Below are positions 45,734 through 59,080 of a DNA stretch of 64,000 nucleotides, piece after piece. Made by a program: the position numbers and the translations under genes. How positions within the stretch are numbered: the first letter of the stretch is position 1; every line of letters starts with the position of its first letter. The notes below the pieces were generated by a model. It searched no databases and was not told the origin of the DNA. It was given only the letters and a program-made list of their open reading frames with translations. The DNA comes from Planoprotostelium fungivorum (taxonomy: Eukaryota > Evosea > Variosea > Cavosteliida > Cavosteliaceae). The stretch lies in NCBI GenBank assembly GCA_003024175.1, contig MDYQ01000127.1, positions 1 to 64,000 on the forward strand, in the 5' to 3' direction.

Positions 45734-48164
45734 TCATTTATTCCCACACAGAGCAGCCAGCTCAGCTTTCACTTGTTTGTATCTGTCGTATTCTACTTGT
45801 ATCGGTGCTCTATCTTCTCTCGTTGACATCTGCACACTGTGTCACCTCCTCATCTTCGCTGCCGCTCACCTTTCTCCCGTTCTTCGTCTCAAATTCGTTC
45901 TGGTACTTGTGAAGGAACATTTGAATCCTTCTCTTCTCTAATTTTAATTGTCTAAACTTCGGATCGTTCAGAGGTGACAAGGGTTCCACGAATTCAGCTG
46001 TCTCTGTTCTCCCTCAGCCTCATCCTCTTTATCCATCACTCACTCTCTTCACTCTCGGTATCTTCCGCATCACTGTCCTCTCTGTCCTCTCGATTCGATA
46101 ATTCGATGAGTCCCTGCACCTTCAGCGATTCACACTTTCATTGCAACTCACCGCACAGTCTCCGCTGCGGTTGACCAGCAGACTCAATTTGCTCCAATCG
46201 TCGTGTGTCGGCTGTGACACGTGAGTTAGAGAAATGAGTTGAGGAAACCCACCAGTGTTCCATTCTGTTGCTCGAAATAACTTTCGTAGAGTCTGAGCTC
46301 TCTGTTGATGGCCGACAGCTCGTCCCTCAGTTCGTGGGGTTTCATCGATTCGAGGTCGGGTGGTCTCCCCGCAGTCCTTCGCAGTCTCTCTAATCTTTCT
46401 AGTGCCATCTGTGTCGCGTCAATCTATTCATCTCATCATCTCATCATCTCATCATCTGATGATGTCGGATGATCGTGTGCATCATCGAGAGATCATAAAC
46501 GCTCTCACCTCTAAAAAGTCTCGATTGTTCGGACCTGCTGATTTCGATCTCGGTCTGGCCGATAGAATCTCTTTCACCGAGCGTGGCACGTTCTTACTGT
46601 CTCCACCCTCCTCGATCTTCTCTCGTGGAGGCTGTGTCATCTTGGTCTCTTCCTTCGGTACCTCTTTGACGATGGATGATGATACGGACGTAGTTGAGGC
46701 CGATCCACTCAGAGTGGGAGGAGAAGTGGGCTTCTCGTACTCTTCGCTGGCGCTGTGGGATAACGATCTATCTCTCGATTTCCCCTTCTCCCTCTCTCTC
46801 TATTCACGTCAGTCATATCACAATGTACCATCCTTCGTAAGACGAGATGATATAGACATACCAGAGAGTGTACACGAGACCCGGGGGATGAGGGTAGGAT
46901 GGGAGAGGCAGGAACGGACGAACTCCTCCCGACAGGGGATTCCCTGATCTCTGACGTCACCCTGCTCACCGGTAGACTCCCACTCGAATTCTTTTCTTCC
47001 TTCTTTCCCCCTCCCAGTCGTAACCGCAGTCCGAACCTTTTCGCTTCAGGATGACACGCATTCCTCACTCTCACCCCTTTCCCTTCTTATGTTTCTGCTC
47101 CACTTTCTCTGTTGAACATCAACATCTATTCTTCCCTGACGATCGATGTCACCTGCCGCGACGCGCTGTGCATGCGTTTTGAGGAAGGTGTAAAAGTCCA
47201 TGTCATCCTCTTCTTCTTTCTCGGGTATTGGAGACACTATCAAGGGACTGATTGGCTCCTCTTTCGGTTCGGTGGGTGATTCAAGTTTCACTTCGGGAGA
47301 CGGGGGATCCAGCTCTGCTGGCTCTGGGAAGAAAAAATCGAATTGATCCGCGAGGTCTGTAACCAAATTGGACAGCTGCACACGTTCAGTCGAGTGAGAT
47401 GAGAGGGAGGGTTACCTTTGTCGAATCGGACATCATCTTGATGGAGCTCATCCCGATGGTCTCATCTGTCCACAGAAAATTGCTCGAGAAGACGATGGCC
47501 TGGTGGACGTCAATGTTGACGTTCGAATCGTACGGAGAAAGATTTGAGACATTCGCACTCACCAAGTTATTGATGCTCATCAGATTCTGGCTCTCATGTT
47601 TACAGATGTTGAGCATCAATTGCAGTAGTCGACGTAGAACTACTCGATTGACTGGTGGCAATGCGTCGATCAGCTCTTTCTGCTTCTCTAATCTCGCTTC
47701 CGTCTTTTCGATGTCTGTTCCTCCATCAATCTCGGGATGATCAAGGATGTTCTGGACAGCACCTTGAATTTCTATGAATTGGTCATAGTTCTGGCTCAAT
47801 AAGAGGGGCTCTGGCAGCTCCCGCAGAAACATCTTGAGAAGACTGGATACGACGTGGACAGAATCGCACTGGTAGATGATCCCTGATTTACCTGCGATTG
47901 TTAACCTTCAATTACATGTTTGTTGTATCTGCCACCGTCACCTTCATCGATGTCCTTCTTCAGCGATGTGACTTCAGCAATACTTCCAGATACACGAAAC
48001 ACACCCTCAGCCGTGAGCCCTTTGGCCTCTATATACGAGATGCACTCCCATAAGATTGGGGGCAGGAGGGATGCAGAGTTCTTGTCTCGTACAGCATCGA
48101 TTGGGATGCCATAGACTTTCGATTGTGCAGTTGGTTGACGACTCCTCGTCTTCCGTAAGCTCAT
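45734..48164 (-). CDS. FAM13-like RhoGAP
   Basis: A GTPase-activating protein for Rho-family GTPases. ATG 48164 opens MSLRKTRSRQPTAQSKVYG. The RhoGAP domain (about 47400-48130) has LPPILWECISYIEAKGLTAE, the arginine-finger loop GVFRVSGSIAEV, LLKMFLRELPEPLL, LPPVNRVVLRRLLQLMLNIC and the MSINNLVS region ending with a late helix. A Pro/Glu/Ser-rich linker follows (SPEVKLESPTEPKEEPISPL). The C terminus carries the pair of short blocks seen in FAM13 proteins: KPHELRDELSAINRELRLYE with SYFEQQNGT, and STREDRAPIQVEYDRYKQVK before TGA at 45734-45736. Animal FAM13A/B have the same RhoGAP-linker-C-terminal layout. The exact GTPase is unknown. Confidence 0.78.
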
Positions 48165-48692
48165 CTATGTCAGTCTGCTCTTTCCCTGCTCCAGAGAGAA
48201 ACGCACCACTACAACCAGAAAATATGTTTCCCTATTGAACAATGTGAATATTTCTCCATTCTTTTCACCAAAAGAAAACCTTCCCAGGGTCGCGTTTACT
48301 CTGTTGCTACGCAGCTCGCTTGACATGCGGTCATACAATCAATACTCTCTTGATTTTCAATCTCTGCGACCCTAAATATATGGAAAACGGTGGAGAAATG
48401 AATAAAATACAAAATGGATAATGATGAGCTGATGAAGTTACTTGAAAGCATGTGATGCTGGCTTACTCTGTGCTGCTAGCTTACTCTGTGGTGGGATAGT
48501 TCACGATAGAGTATTACCGGTTACTCTCACGTGATATGGGGTTTCGGCTTTCTTCGGAATTAGAGGGCTGATATTTGCGCCGCGAAAGTGGTCCACAGCC
48601 CAGGCCGCTTCGGGACGTAGATCTGGAGGAGTTTATTATTATAAAACGGCCCTCTGCGACTCAGCAGTTCACAAAAACACAGAACAAAAGCA
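48165..48692. promoter_or_regulatory. Divergent promoter region between FAM13-like and TM9SF
   Basis: 528 bases separate the two ATGs, the widest divergent spacer here. It contains a short direct repeat GCTTACTCTGTG (48470-48495), an A-rich stretch (48380-48420) and TTTATTATTATAAAACGG (48631-48648), a TATA-like element about 45-60 bp before the TM9SF ATG. No gene is seen. Confidence 0.45.
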
Positions 48693-50956
48693 ATGAAGGG
48701 GCTTCTATTTGTTTTGCTTCTATGTGGCTGTGTCAGCGCTTGGTATTTTCCAGGAGCTGCCCCCACCGATTATGCGAAAGGAGCTGAAGTGAAACTGAAG
48801 GCCAACAAGATGACCTCCATTCACACGCAATTACCATACAGTTTCTATTCTCTTCCATTTTGTAAGCCTAAGAAGGTCGAGAGAGACCCAGAGAACCTCG
48901 GTGAGTTCTTGAGAGGAGATATCGTTCAGAGCACGTCATATGAGGTGAGGCGATCCTCTGTTGTGGTTACGGACTTTTTGACCGACGAGATTTCAGGTCA
49001 AAATGTTACAACCCGAGACTTGCAGGGCTGTGTGCGGCGTGATGCACTATGCAAAGAAAGATATCAACGATTTTGCTAAGAAAATCCACTACCAATACAA
49101 GATCCACCTGTGAGTGATACTTGCATTATTCCGAATCTAACACACTTCCCAGTCTCTTGGACAACCTTCCAGGCGCCGTCGTCAAGAAGCAGAAGACTGA
49201 CAAACAAAAGGAAGTCGTCGTCTACGAGACCGGATACTATCTCGGCCAATCTCTCGTTCCTAAAGAGGTCGGCCCTCTACGATCATCATCAACTCCTGAC
49301 GAGTTCCAGGGAAGTGCAAAGAAGGAGACGAACATGTACAGACTATTCAATCACATCAACATGAAGGTCCACGTGCACGATTCCCCCGATGGATTGTCTA
49401 AGCGAGTCGTCGGCTTTGACATCAAACCCCAATCGATCAACCACGGTGGAGACGTCCCCAACTGTGGCTCAGGAAAGTTTATGGACATCACGAAGGACCA
49501 AGAGGCTGACGTCCTGTGGACTTACTCTGTCGAATGGCAGGAGTCCAGCGTCATGTGGATCAACCGCTGGGACAGATATCTCAAGGACACCGATCCTCAG
49601 GTAGACATGATGTTCTCGCATGGACGCTGACACGAACAGATCCACTGGTTCTCCATCGTCAACTCTCTCATGATCGTTGCCTTCTTGACCGGCATGATGG
49701 CCATGATCATGATGAGAACTCTCCACGCAGATTTCAGAAGGTACAACCAGGAGACCAACGAGGAAGTAGAAGAGACCGGATGGAAGTTGGTTCACGGTGA
49801 CGTATTCCGACCCCCCGTACGACCCATGCTGCTCTCCGTTCTGTTGGGTTCCGGTGTTCAGATCTTTGGAATGACTCTCATCACCATGAGTGAGTCCAAT
49901 TCATCTATTTAGAACCTACGAAAGAGTTTCGATACACTCGAACGTCTCGTAGATGACTCTGACGATGACAGTCGTCGCTGCCCTTGGGTTCTTATCTCCT
50001 GCCAACCGTGGAGGTCTCATCTCTTCCATGGTCGTCCTCTTTGTCATCATGGGAATCTTTGCAGGATATTTCTCCACGAGAAACTTTAGAATGCTCAAGG
50101 GAAACTCTTGGAAGAAGAACACCATCTTTGTGCGTCATCATCCTTCTTCATTTCACTGATAACGATCAGACTGCTCTCTCCTTCCCCGGCACTGTCTTCA
50201 CGATCTTCTTCATCTTGAACATGATCATGAGAGTCAAGGGGTCCAGTGGTGCCGTTCCTGTGGTCACTCTCTTGTCCATCCTCGTCCTGTGGACTGGAAT
50301 CTCCACTCCCCTCGTCTTCCTCGGAAGTTACCTCGCCTACAAGCAACCCGTGAGTGAAATATCCTCCACAACTTGAGACATTGTGGGCTCACCTTGGTGT
50401 AGGCAGTGCAACACCCAGTGAGAACGAATCAGATACCGAGACAGATTCCAGAGCAAGTGTGGTACATGCACCCCGTGGTGTCCATTCTCATGGGAGGTGT
50501 TCTACCATTCGGTGCCATATTCATCGAGCTCCTCTTCATCTTCTCTGCCATCTGGGGTCACAAGCTCTACTACATCTTTGGCTTCCTCTTCATGGTCTTT
50601 ATCATCCTCGTCCTCACCTGTGCTGAGATCACCATCATCATGTGTTACTTCCAACTCTGTTCAGAGGTGAGACACTCGAACCTCTCTGTAATGATGAATG
50701 AGGGTTGACGTACGGGCAGGATTACCACTGGTGGTGGAGATCCTTCTTGACGTCAGGAGCTTCGGCATTGTACATGTTCCTGTACGCCATCTACTACTAC
50801 ACCAAGTTGGACCTGGAGGAGTCGGTGTCGATCATGCTCTACTTTGGATACACCTTGATCATGTCCCTTGGCTTCTTTGTACTCACGGGTGCCATTGGTT
50901 ACGCCTCCACTTTCCTATTTGTATCAAAGATCTACGCCCAGATCAAGGTTGACTAA
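48693..50956 (+). CDS. Transmembrane 9 superfamily protein (nonaspanin, Phg1/TM9SF)
   Basis: A Golgi/endosomal nine-span protein involved in membrane protein sorting and, in Dictyostelium, adhesion and phagocytosis. The signal peptide is [17 protein letters not shown]. The luminal domain has [20 protein letters not shown] followed by FYSLPFC, and [11 protein letters not shown]-type and [20 protein letters not shown] segments. The first membrane span is [20 protein letters not shown]. Then [40 protein letters not shown], the family mark [20 protein letters not shown] and [20 protein letters not shown]. The C terminus KIYAQIKVD keeps the KxD coatomer-binding signal. About nine exons, stop at 50956. 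Strong C-ending codon bias. Confidence 0.92.
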
Positions 50957-51099
50957 TCTTCTATCATAAACTGCCCTTCAAATTTGTTTCTCTCTTGTTA
51001 CATAAGAGCATGTTAGACGAGCGATTGTTGTTTATTCTTGCTTAACGTCATGTTAGGTTACATACAATTTTGGGGTTCCAGAGTCTCCAGCTCAAAAAA

Positions 51100-51530
51100 G
51101 CCAGTTGATGTAATCCTTCTCGGCAAGATCTATGAACTAGCTATCAAGAGAGGAAGATTTGAGCTCGTCAAGTTTCTCTATCCTCTTGTGGATCCATTGA
51201 TCAATGCCTGTCTGATGGCCGTTGTGGATCCACACGAGGGACCTTCAAATTTTGCCGGCAAAAGCGTTTCTGACGGCCTCATTCTTCTGCTGCTGGATCC
51301 ACACGAGGATCGGATAAGAGAAGCTTCACTATCTCAGGTGTTCCATACATAAATACCCATCTTATGGAGCTGTGGATCCACCAGCAAACCATCAGGACCA
51401 TCAAGCGTGCATCACGGACACGTTCAAGATGGACGGAGGTGTGCAGTTACTCTTGAGCGATCGGCGAGTGGACCCGTCGGCAGATGACAATGATGCCTTC
51501 AGAGATGCTCCTGCACCAAAGAATGGACCT
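51100..51530. pseudogene. Two opposed ankyrin-repeat relics
   Basis: On the minus strand at about 51130-51350 a reading YGTPEIVKLLLSDPRVDPA belongs to the same VDPS-type ankyrin family as the locus at 30-31 kb; it is soon interrupted. On the plus strand at about 51420-51520, VQLLLSDRRVDPSADDNDAF is another unit of the family, facing the first. Neither has a start, a stop in a sensible place or neighbouring units. The rest of the spacer (50957-51682) shows nothing else. Confidence 0.5.
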
Positions 51531-51682
51531 CAAGATAGCGCCCCACAATAAATATACATCCACTCCTCTTTAGCAGTTATTTATCATGAAGACCTATACA
51601 GTTGAAAGTGTCATTGTTAGCTACAAGTATCTACACAATCTAACTGAATGAAAGACGATGAAGGGTTTATATACAAAAAGAG

Positions 51683-54600
51683 TTAGGATGCGAGATCATC
51701 GGAAGGCTTGGGGAGGTTGTTGTTCATGCAGCTCCTGGCCACCGAGTCGAAGAGCCTCTCGATCTCTGGAGCACAGCGAGTGAAGGAGTGACTCCAAAAG
51801 TTGAACCTCTGATTCTTGATCAACTCGATGAAGGTGATGAGCAGTCCCCAGGGGTGGGGTCGGTTGACAATGATCCTCTCTAGGAGGACACGGGTGATCT
51901 GCTCCTGCACTGCCTCCGACTGCGCCTCCTGGAACAAGAACAAGAGGATGCAGCTGAAGTAGTGGGTGTCGCTGTTGGGGTATCGCAGTTGGTTGGCGAT
52001 GGCGTTGAGGAACAAGTACCTTCCCTCTGTGTCCAGCTCCACGGCCAGCTGTTGGAAGATATCCGTAGCATTCGGTGCGATCCTGAACGATCCTATATAT
52101 CGTCAGAAGTGTACACCAGATACAAGAGTGTAGATATCGATTGAGTGGAGAGTGTAGATATCGATTGAGTGGAGAGTGTAGATATCGATTGAGTGGAGAG
52201 TGTAGATGGGAGAATGAATGATCGAGTAGAGATACACACCCATAGATTGGACTCTAGCCACAGCCATGGTACCAACAAAGAGTACGAGGGAGTTGATGAG
52301 TGGCACGTTGTACCTCGTTCCATTGACAACAGCTCCACCGGGCAAGAGGAGACGATTCCTGAGCTCTGGAAGGAAGCTGAGGGGCTGTCTCGTCCTCAGA
52401 TAATTCTCCAGATCCTGCTTGAAGCCAGGTACAGCATTGAGAGCGTTGGCATAGTTGGACATGATTCTGGGAGGATGGTTGATCTCTGGAAGCAAGTCCA
52501 CCTTCAAGTTGGGTGTGAAGGGATCGGGCAGTCTCATGTTCCTGGGGAAGGCAGAGAGGATGAGATTGCGCATCTGAATGCATGAGGCAGGGATGACATC
52601 ACAGAAGGAGAAGTGGAAGTTGCACAGGAACTCTGGGAAGTCGTGAAGGAGGATGAGGAGGACTCTCAGGGTGCCACGGTACAGCAGTCGGATGGGCTCG
52701 TTCAATTCAGCATTGCGGAGGAAGGGCTCTAAGAACTTGAGGAGCTCTACGATCAACCTCTGGAAGTAGGGCCACATCTACAACGGTCAGAGGAGAGAGA
52801 GCGGATTCGATTCACCTTCTGGGACTTGGTGTGGAGGAGCTTGGGCATGAAGATGCGATCGGAGACGAGCTGGAGCCATGCGAATGCGAAACCGGGGATC
52901 TTGAGGGGTGAAGTGACGATGAGGGCGTTGCTGAAGGCCGTCAAGAACTGAAGCATCGTGTTCTCGTTGATGGTGGGATCGTGGAGGCTCAGCTCCGTGA
53001 TGAGGTTGCTGAAGATGCGGTAGTAGGGTCTCTGGTCGAACTTGGCCGCTCCCTTGCTGTCGTGATCTCTCGCCAACGTCTTGATGGCAATGTTGAGGAT
53101 CTTCACGAGGATGCCCGTCTTGATGTTGTTGTTCTCTGCAAACTTGACGAGGAGGACAGCCAACTTGGTGAAGGCATCGAGGGCTCCGTAGGAGAGGGTC
53201 TTGCCGTTGGTACCTTCCACGGGGACACAGCTGTCGATGGTTACCTCCAGGCAGATGCGGTAGAACCGAATCGAAGACTCTTCTTCCTTGAGGATGTTCT
53301 GGAACACGGGCTGAGTCAAGTAACCCAGGAGGGCCTTGTCATTGTGACTCGGCTGGAGGTAGTAGTTGACCCAGTCGGACAGCATGCCGAGGATCTGTGG
53401 AGGTCAGCTCTCCTCTCTCTCAATCGATCTCACCTGCTCTCTCGATCCTGCGGGGTCGTTCGTCTGTTCTGCAGATCTCAAGTGGAGTGGTCCTGCGGTC
53501 ACAGCGGCTACTCTGGGGTCCTTCACCTGTGGAGAGTGAGTGATCCGTTGTCGTGGAGAGTGAGTGATCCGTTGTCGTGGAGAGTGAGTGATGTCCAAGT
53601 GGAGGTGTCTCACCTGAGGTCCCACTGTGATGCTCTTGGCCTCTTCGAGCATCTTGAGGATCTCTTCTTGGTTCTTGGCGGTGGAAGCCCTGACCAGCTT
53701 GCTGATGAGGTCCACAGTCTCTCTCATCTGCTGAGCGCTGAGGTACCTTCCCTCGATGGTGCACTTTCGAATGAGGAAGAGTGCAAAGTCAAGGGCATTC
53801 TTGTTCCTCTGGTTCTCGATCAACTTGGCCAAGTGGAGGTCGAACTGGTCCATGGCCACCAGCTGAAGCTGGATGAGAGAGGGGACCACCTTTCGGTTCA
53901 ACTTGCGATCTTCCTCCGAGTACATGAGCCAGCTGGTGATCTCCTTGGGTAACTTGGAGTACACCTGTCTCTGTCACTCTCCTTCTCTCTGTCATTCTCA
54001 CCTCTGAGATGGACTCTAGAATGGAGAAGAGGATCTCGGTGTGGAGGGAAGACTCGTTGTCGAACAGCTTGTCGAATATCTTCCTGGCGAAGGACATGGC
54101 CACCTCCACCTTGGACGAAGATTGGTTGATCAGGAAGGGAATGCTTCGCAGAATGGATGCCATCTCAGGTTCATTGGCAATGGAAGCCAAGCTCGTGTTG
54201 GGGTTGCGCGATACTATGTTTTCCAACTCGTTCAGTATGGCCTATCTCATCATCAGTTCACATTCGAGATGAAAGAGATGATATGCCAACTCACGTTGAA
54301 TTTCTCTACGGCTTGAGAGATGCTGAGCTCTTGTCCTTGCATTCCCGGTTGGTCCATGGATCTCCTTCCTCCCTCCTGGTCCTTCTCATCGAACCCAGAG
54401 AAGGTGGAATTGGATTGAATGTGGGGGATTCTCGAGAAATCTTCATACACGTGCAGCTGGTGAGGGGCCAGTCCACCCAACTTGGGCTTGAGGATGTCGG
54501 GTAGGTTGGCTGGGTACCTCTTACCGCTGAAGGAGAAGAAGGTCTGGTCGAAAAAGTGGCTGTTCGTGTGGCTCTCCCTGTGTCTCTTTCTCAACTGTAT

Positions 54601-57600
54601 GGCACCAGCGAGCTGCTCGTCCACTTCCCTCACGGCACGTTCCGTTGCTGCCTTCTCGATGAGGGCACAGGCCAGGTCCAAGTTGTCACTGGCAATGAGT
54701 TGAACGGCGGACTCGATCATACCGTGGAACTGCTCTGAAGTGTTGCTCTGCAGCAGGTTTCTCAAGTGAACGCTCATGCTGATGCGAAGGGGCTCCTTGC
54801 AAGTGACAAGGGCCAGGCTGCCCGCCAAGTTCTGCACCATCGAATGAGTTGCCTTTCTCATCTTCTGTTCGTCTCCCTCTGTAGCGAAATCCTTGTGAAC
54901 CAACTCTCTCGTGGTGATGGAAGCGATGGTGACGGAGCGATCTACAACGGGAGTGATGATCTCACGGATCGCACGATCGATGGCCAGGGGCACAACCGTC
55001 TTGAGGGAAGGCTGCTGGGTGAAGAGGGGGATGGCTGCGGAGACGTGGATGTAAGAAGAGAGCTGACCGATCCATTGTCCAGACGTCTCGTCGGGGTTGA
55101 AGATGCTGTGGAGGTTGTTTGCAGCGTTTGTGACGGCACTTCCAGAGAGCAGCATGGTTCCTCCCATTGGGCCGGAGGTGTTGAGGCCGGGGGGCATGGA
55201 GGGTCCACCTGCTGACGTTAACACTCGATCCTCCGGTAGGGTCGCTCACCTGTCGCATTGGATTGTGCATTCTGAGCGGGGTTGGCAGAGGGAGCAGTGG
55301 GAGCTGGACTGAAGTCACAGTTGTTGGGCCCGGTGTACTGCTTGACGTCCTTCATGTGATCGGACGGCTTCACCTCTGCAGGGTCCATCAGCATTTCGGA
55401 ATACGTATAGAGAACAACTCACCGTTGATGTCGACCCTCATGGTATCACGGTACAGAACCTCGATCTCAAACTTGAGATTGATCCTCAGGTTGGGTAGAG
55501 TGTAGATCTCTCTCAGTAATCTCAAGATGGCCATGACCCAAGGATTGGGTGGTTTGAATACCTTGGACGTTGCGCAACTTTCCATGACCTGCAGGACGCT
55601 CAACGATTGTCCCCTGTTGGGGTCATCTCACCTTGCAGACGAAGGGAATCACAGCGATAAGAGAGCCGTTCTCGTAGGCCTCGAAGAGGAGTTCCTTCAG
55701 GCCCAGGTCCTTCTGTAGGAGAGGCTTGTTCTTGCTCAGAGTCATCAATCCCATCCACGAGCCCAAGTTCTTCAGGAGGGAACGCTCGGGTATGGAGGTG
55801 ATGATCTTGTCGGATTTGAGGAGAACTTTGATGCTTCTCAGGGTATAAGCCTGCAGATACCTATGTTCGGTCAGTCTGATTCGTGTGGATTGGGATGAGC
55901 TCACTGGTACAATTCGGACGATTTGAGCTTGTCCAGGAAAGCAATGTATAATTGGTGGTAATTGTGTTCGATGCAAACTCTCTTCAAAACGAGATACCAA
56001 GCGACGTATTGCAAGACGTCCTGAGAGCCCAAGAGATCTCTCATCTCCACGGATTTGACGTCCAAGTTGGAGGAAGAAACGTTGTTGAAGATGAAATGGA
56101 TCTTGTCTGAGATGGAATCTGGTATTTCGGGGGTATCACTCAGTCCATCCACTAAGATCGCCGACGGCAGAGAAGAGTCTGCCACCGCTCTCGGTGGGCC
56201 ACTCGGCCTCACCGGCTCAGGTGCTTTGACCACCACGGCTGATTCGAGGTCAATCTTCACATCATCACATTCTGTGAAGAACTCACGTGTGGGGGCAGGG
56301 GGCTCTTGTACCACTGGAGGGGGAGTCGTTGAGGGAGGAGTGGTGGGCATACCTGGAGTCTCTTGACGACCGGCCGCATTGCCTTGGTTGAGTCTGGCCT
56401 CGACGAATTCGACGACGTCGCGGTGAGAAGTGTGGAGGTGGGGGATGTCCAAGATGTGCTTGCAGAACTGAGGCCATTCATAGATGCGACTCCTGAACTG
56501 CTGGAGGGCGAGGAGACCGAAGGCAAACATCTTCGTTCCGGGAGGGTTCTTCAGGGCGTTCAAAATGTAACGAAGGGCCAGACCGAGGGCCCAGTAGGAT
56601 ACGAGCTGGTGTTGGATGAGCTGTCCAAAGAGAATGGCAGTGATCTGGAGCTCCTTGTCCGGATACTTGGGGAGGAACTGATGCTCGTCCAGGAGATTGT
56701 GGATCATGCACTGGCAGATGTCCTTCTCCTTCTGAGTCGAAGAGTTCTTGTACCTCTCGAGAAGACTGACTAGCTCGGTGACTGACATATTGTTATTGAA
56801 CAACCTCCAGAAGAGATCGTTCGCCTCCTTGTCGACCTCGGGGGGAAAGTTTCTCGGCTCGGGTGCGGCGACTGACCTTCCTGCACTGTTGATCGTGTTG
56901 GCGGCCTGGGAGTCACCCTCTTGGGGTGGACGATCACTGAGGGAGGCAGCTGACAGACCTGTTGTGATGGCAGACTCGTCGATTATGACGTTGCTGGTCG
57001 ATGTGCCGGCCCCACTGCTGGGGGGTGCCGTGATGAGCTGCTGGAATCGGGGACTGAGCTGCTTCAACTCCTCTTGGCTTTCGTTCGAAAGGTGGTTGAG
57101 ATTCGTCTGGAGGCAGTTGTACAGGGTGATCAAGCTCTCGAAGAGCTTGGGGGCAGTCTCTCCCTTGGCTAAGACGTTCAACTTCTCCGTGGCGTGTTTG
57201 ATGCAAGCTTGGCCGAATGTCGGACCGCAGGTTTGAAGTCGATCCAGAATCCACTTTCCAAAGTCGAGGTACTCTCTGCGGAATGCGAGGGAGGCCAACT
57301 CGATGGAGAAGGCGTAAGGCTGAGATTGGAGGATCTGGGGCAGGTCTCTCACGTCCTGCGAGGCGATCTCTAAGATGCGTGGCAGGGAGGAGGGGTCCTT
57401 GTTGTACAGCTCCACCATTCCGTGGATGAGCATCTGCGGTCTCTTCTCCCAGATCGTCCTGACGATAAAGTTGGAGCTGGAGCTGGACTGTAGCAATGGA
57501 GGGAGAACAACGGAAGTGATGTCCTTGTGTAATTGTCCCCAAGCCACATCCTGTTATCTGTCAGAGTCGATACACGGAAGAAAAACACACCGATTGACTG

Positions 57601-59080
57601 ACGGCCAGAGCTAATACCTCCGGACAGTGCTTGATGGGGTAATTGAATATGCTTCTAACCGTGTTACTGTTCTCTCTTTCTCCCAGACGCAGCAGCGCTT
57701 CGACGAGGGAGAGTGACTGCCAAGCCTGATTGAGGGTAGTTCCCTTGCTGGCCTGGTTCAAACCCTCCGTATTCACTTTCTTTGAGGATTGTGTGAAGTT
57801 GAAGACGTCAGGTGGAGCAGAGACGGCACATTTGAGGAAGGTCAGCTGGCCCAAACTGTTGTTCCACGGTTCGAATAGATATTCAATGGGGAAGGGTTCC
57901 TGAGAGGATCAATCGATAGGAGAGGATTCATTCTCACCTGTGTGGCCCTTCTGTATGCGGACATGATGAGAGCTAAACCCTTCGAGTCGTGTAAGATGAA
58001 ACCTGGGTGGTCCAGCTTCTTGATGACCTCCGTCCAGTTGAGGTTGGCGTGGAGTTCCTTCATGAGGTCCACAAAGTTGGAAACGTTCCAAGCCTTGACC
58101 GAGCCTTGTCCTTCGACTCTCTCTTCTGTCTCTCTCGACATAGCGATAGTCATGAGGTTCGAGCTAATCTCGGGGCCGGATGGATTGACATGCCACCTGG
58201 CCATCATTCCCAGTAGAACAGCAACATCTTGCTCTTTCAGGTTGGGGAATTGCTGGAGGAACTCTCGGAAGCGGTCCATGTTGTCCGACGAGGCTGGTCC
58301 CATCTCAGAGAGGATTCCTGCCACTTCGATGGACTTGCTCAGGTCGGTTGCGTTCTCTTCTCTGGTCAAAGTCAGATCGTGTCAGCTCATCGGTAAAAGA
58401 CTCACGTGTGTGAAGCCATGGTATCTCTATCGAGTAGAGGTGCGATGTGCAGGGGGATCTGTTCGAGTCTCGAGGCTTGCTTGACAAAAGATTCTGTCTG
58501 CTGAGCGAGCAGAGGGTTGGTGCGTAGGGTAAGGAGGAGGTTGTATAAGGTGTTCTCTGGCAAGGATTTGACCACAGAATCAGGTAGATCGGCTAGCCTC
58601 TTGTTGAGGTAACGGATGCCTTCTTCTCGGAATGCGGGGATGAGAGAATGAGCGAGGGAGATACCTACGAGGATCTCCTGTGCGGGGGGTAGCTTGAGTA
58701 GCTTAGAGAAATTGAGTATAAAGTCCTCTGAGGGGGTGATGCCGTCGAAGGCCTGGGAGAGTAAACTGACTGAGTTGTGTTCTTTTTGTATCTGTCCAAT
58801 CTCTTGGCACAGTAACTGTATGCGGAGTTGATCTTTTTGGCCTTTCTGATCTTTTAAATCAATATTACTAATCAGAGATCTTAAAAGGCACAAATAAGCA
58901 TCGTGTCCGTACTGGTCAACAAGCTGAAAGATCTTTAGTACGAATAAAAGGAAATTAAACTCTAGATTCGATATGAGTCACCTGGTGAATCTCAGTCGTA
59001 CTTGACTTGAAATTCTTTCGGTTTAGGTTCGTTAGAAGGAAACGTATCTGCGAGCCAACCAATAGACTAAAATTTGTCAT
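51683..59080 (-). CDS. CNOT1: CCR4-NOT scaffold subunit CNOT1
   Basis: The scaffold of the CCR4-NOT deadenylase. ATG 59080 gives [20 protein letters not shown] then [13 protein letters not shown], matching the CNOT1 N terminus. Further blocks: [14 protein letters not shown] (N-terminal HEAT region), [60 protein letters not shown], the MIF4G region (YCLQTNL-like through [20 protein letters not shown] and [16 protein letters not shown]), then the DUF3819 and C-terminal Not1 domain with [60 protein letters not shown] and [20 protein letters not shown]. The stop is at 51683. Introns are short, two of them holding 24-bp repeats. Spliced length should be a little over 2,000 residues, near family size. 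Confidence 0.95.
52128..52199. repeat. 24-bp tandem repeat in a CNOT1 intron
   Basis: Three perfect copies of GTGTAGATATCGATTGAG plus TGGAGA, with a partial fourth. On the coding (minus) strand each copy adds a TACACTCTCCACTC pyrimidine-rich piece near the 3' splice side of the intron. Confidence 0.85.
53529..53592. repeat. 24-bp repeat in an in-frame CNOT1 intron
   Basis: Two full and one partial copy of GTGGAGAGTGAGTGATCC plus GTTGTC. They lie inside an 87-nt intron (53527-53613, minus strand GTGAG...CACAG) that is a multiple of three and has no stop, so retention would add 29 residues with an ITHSPRQR repeat. Confidence 0.75.
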
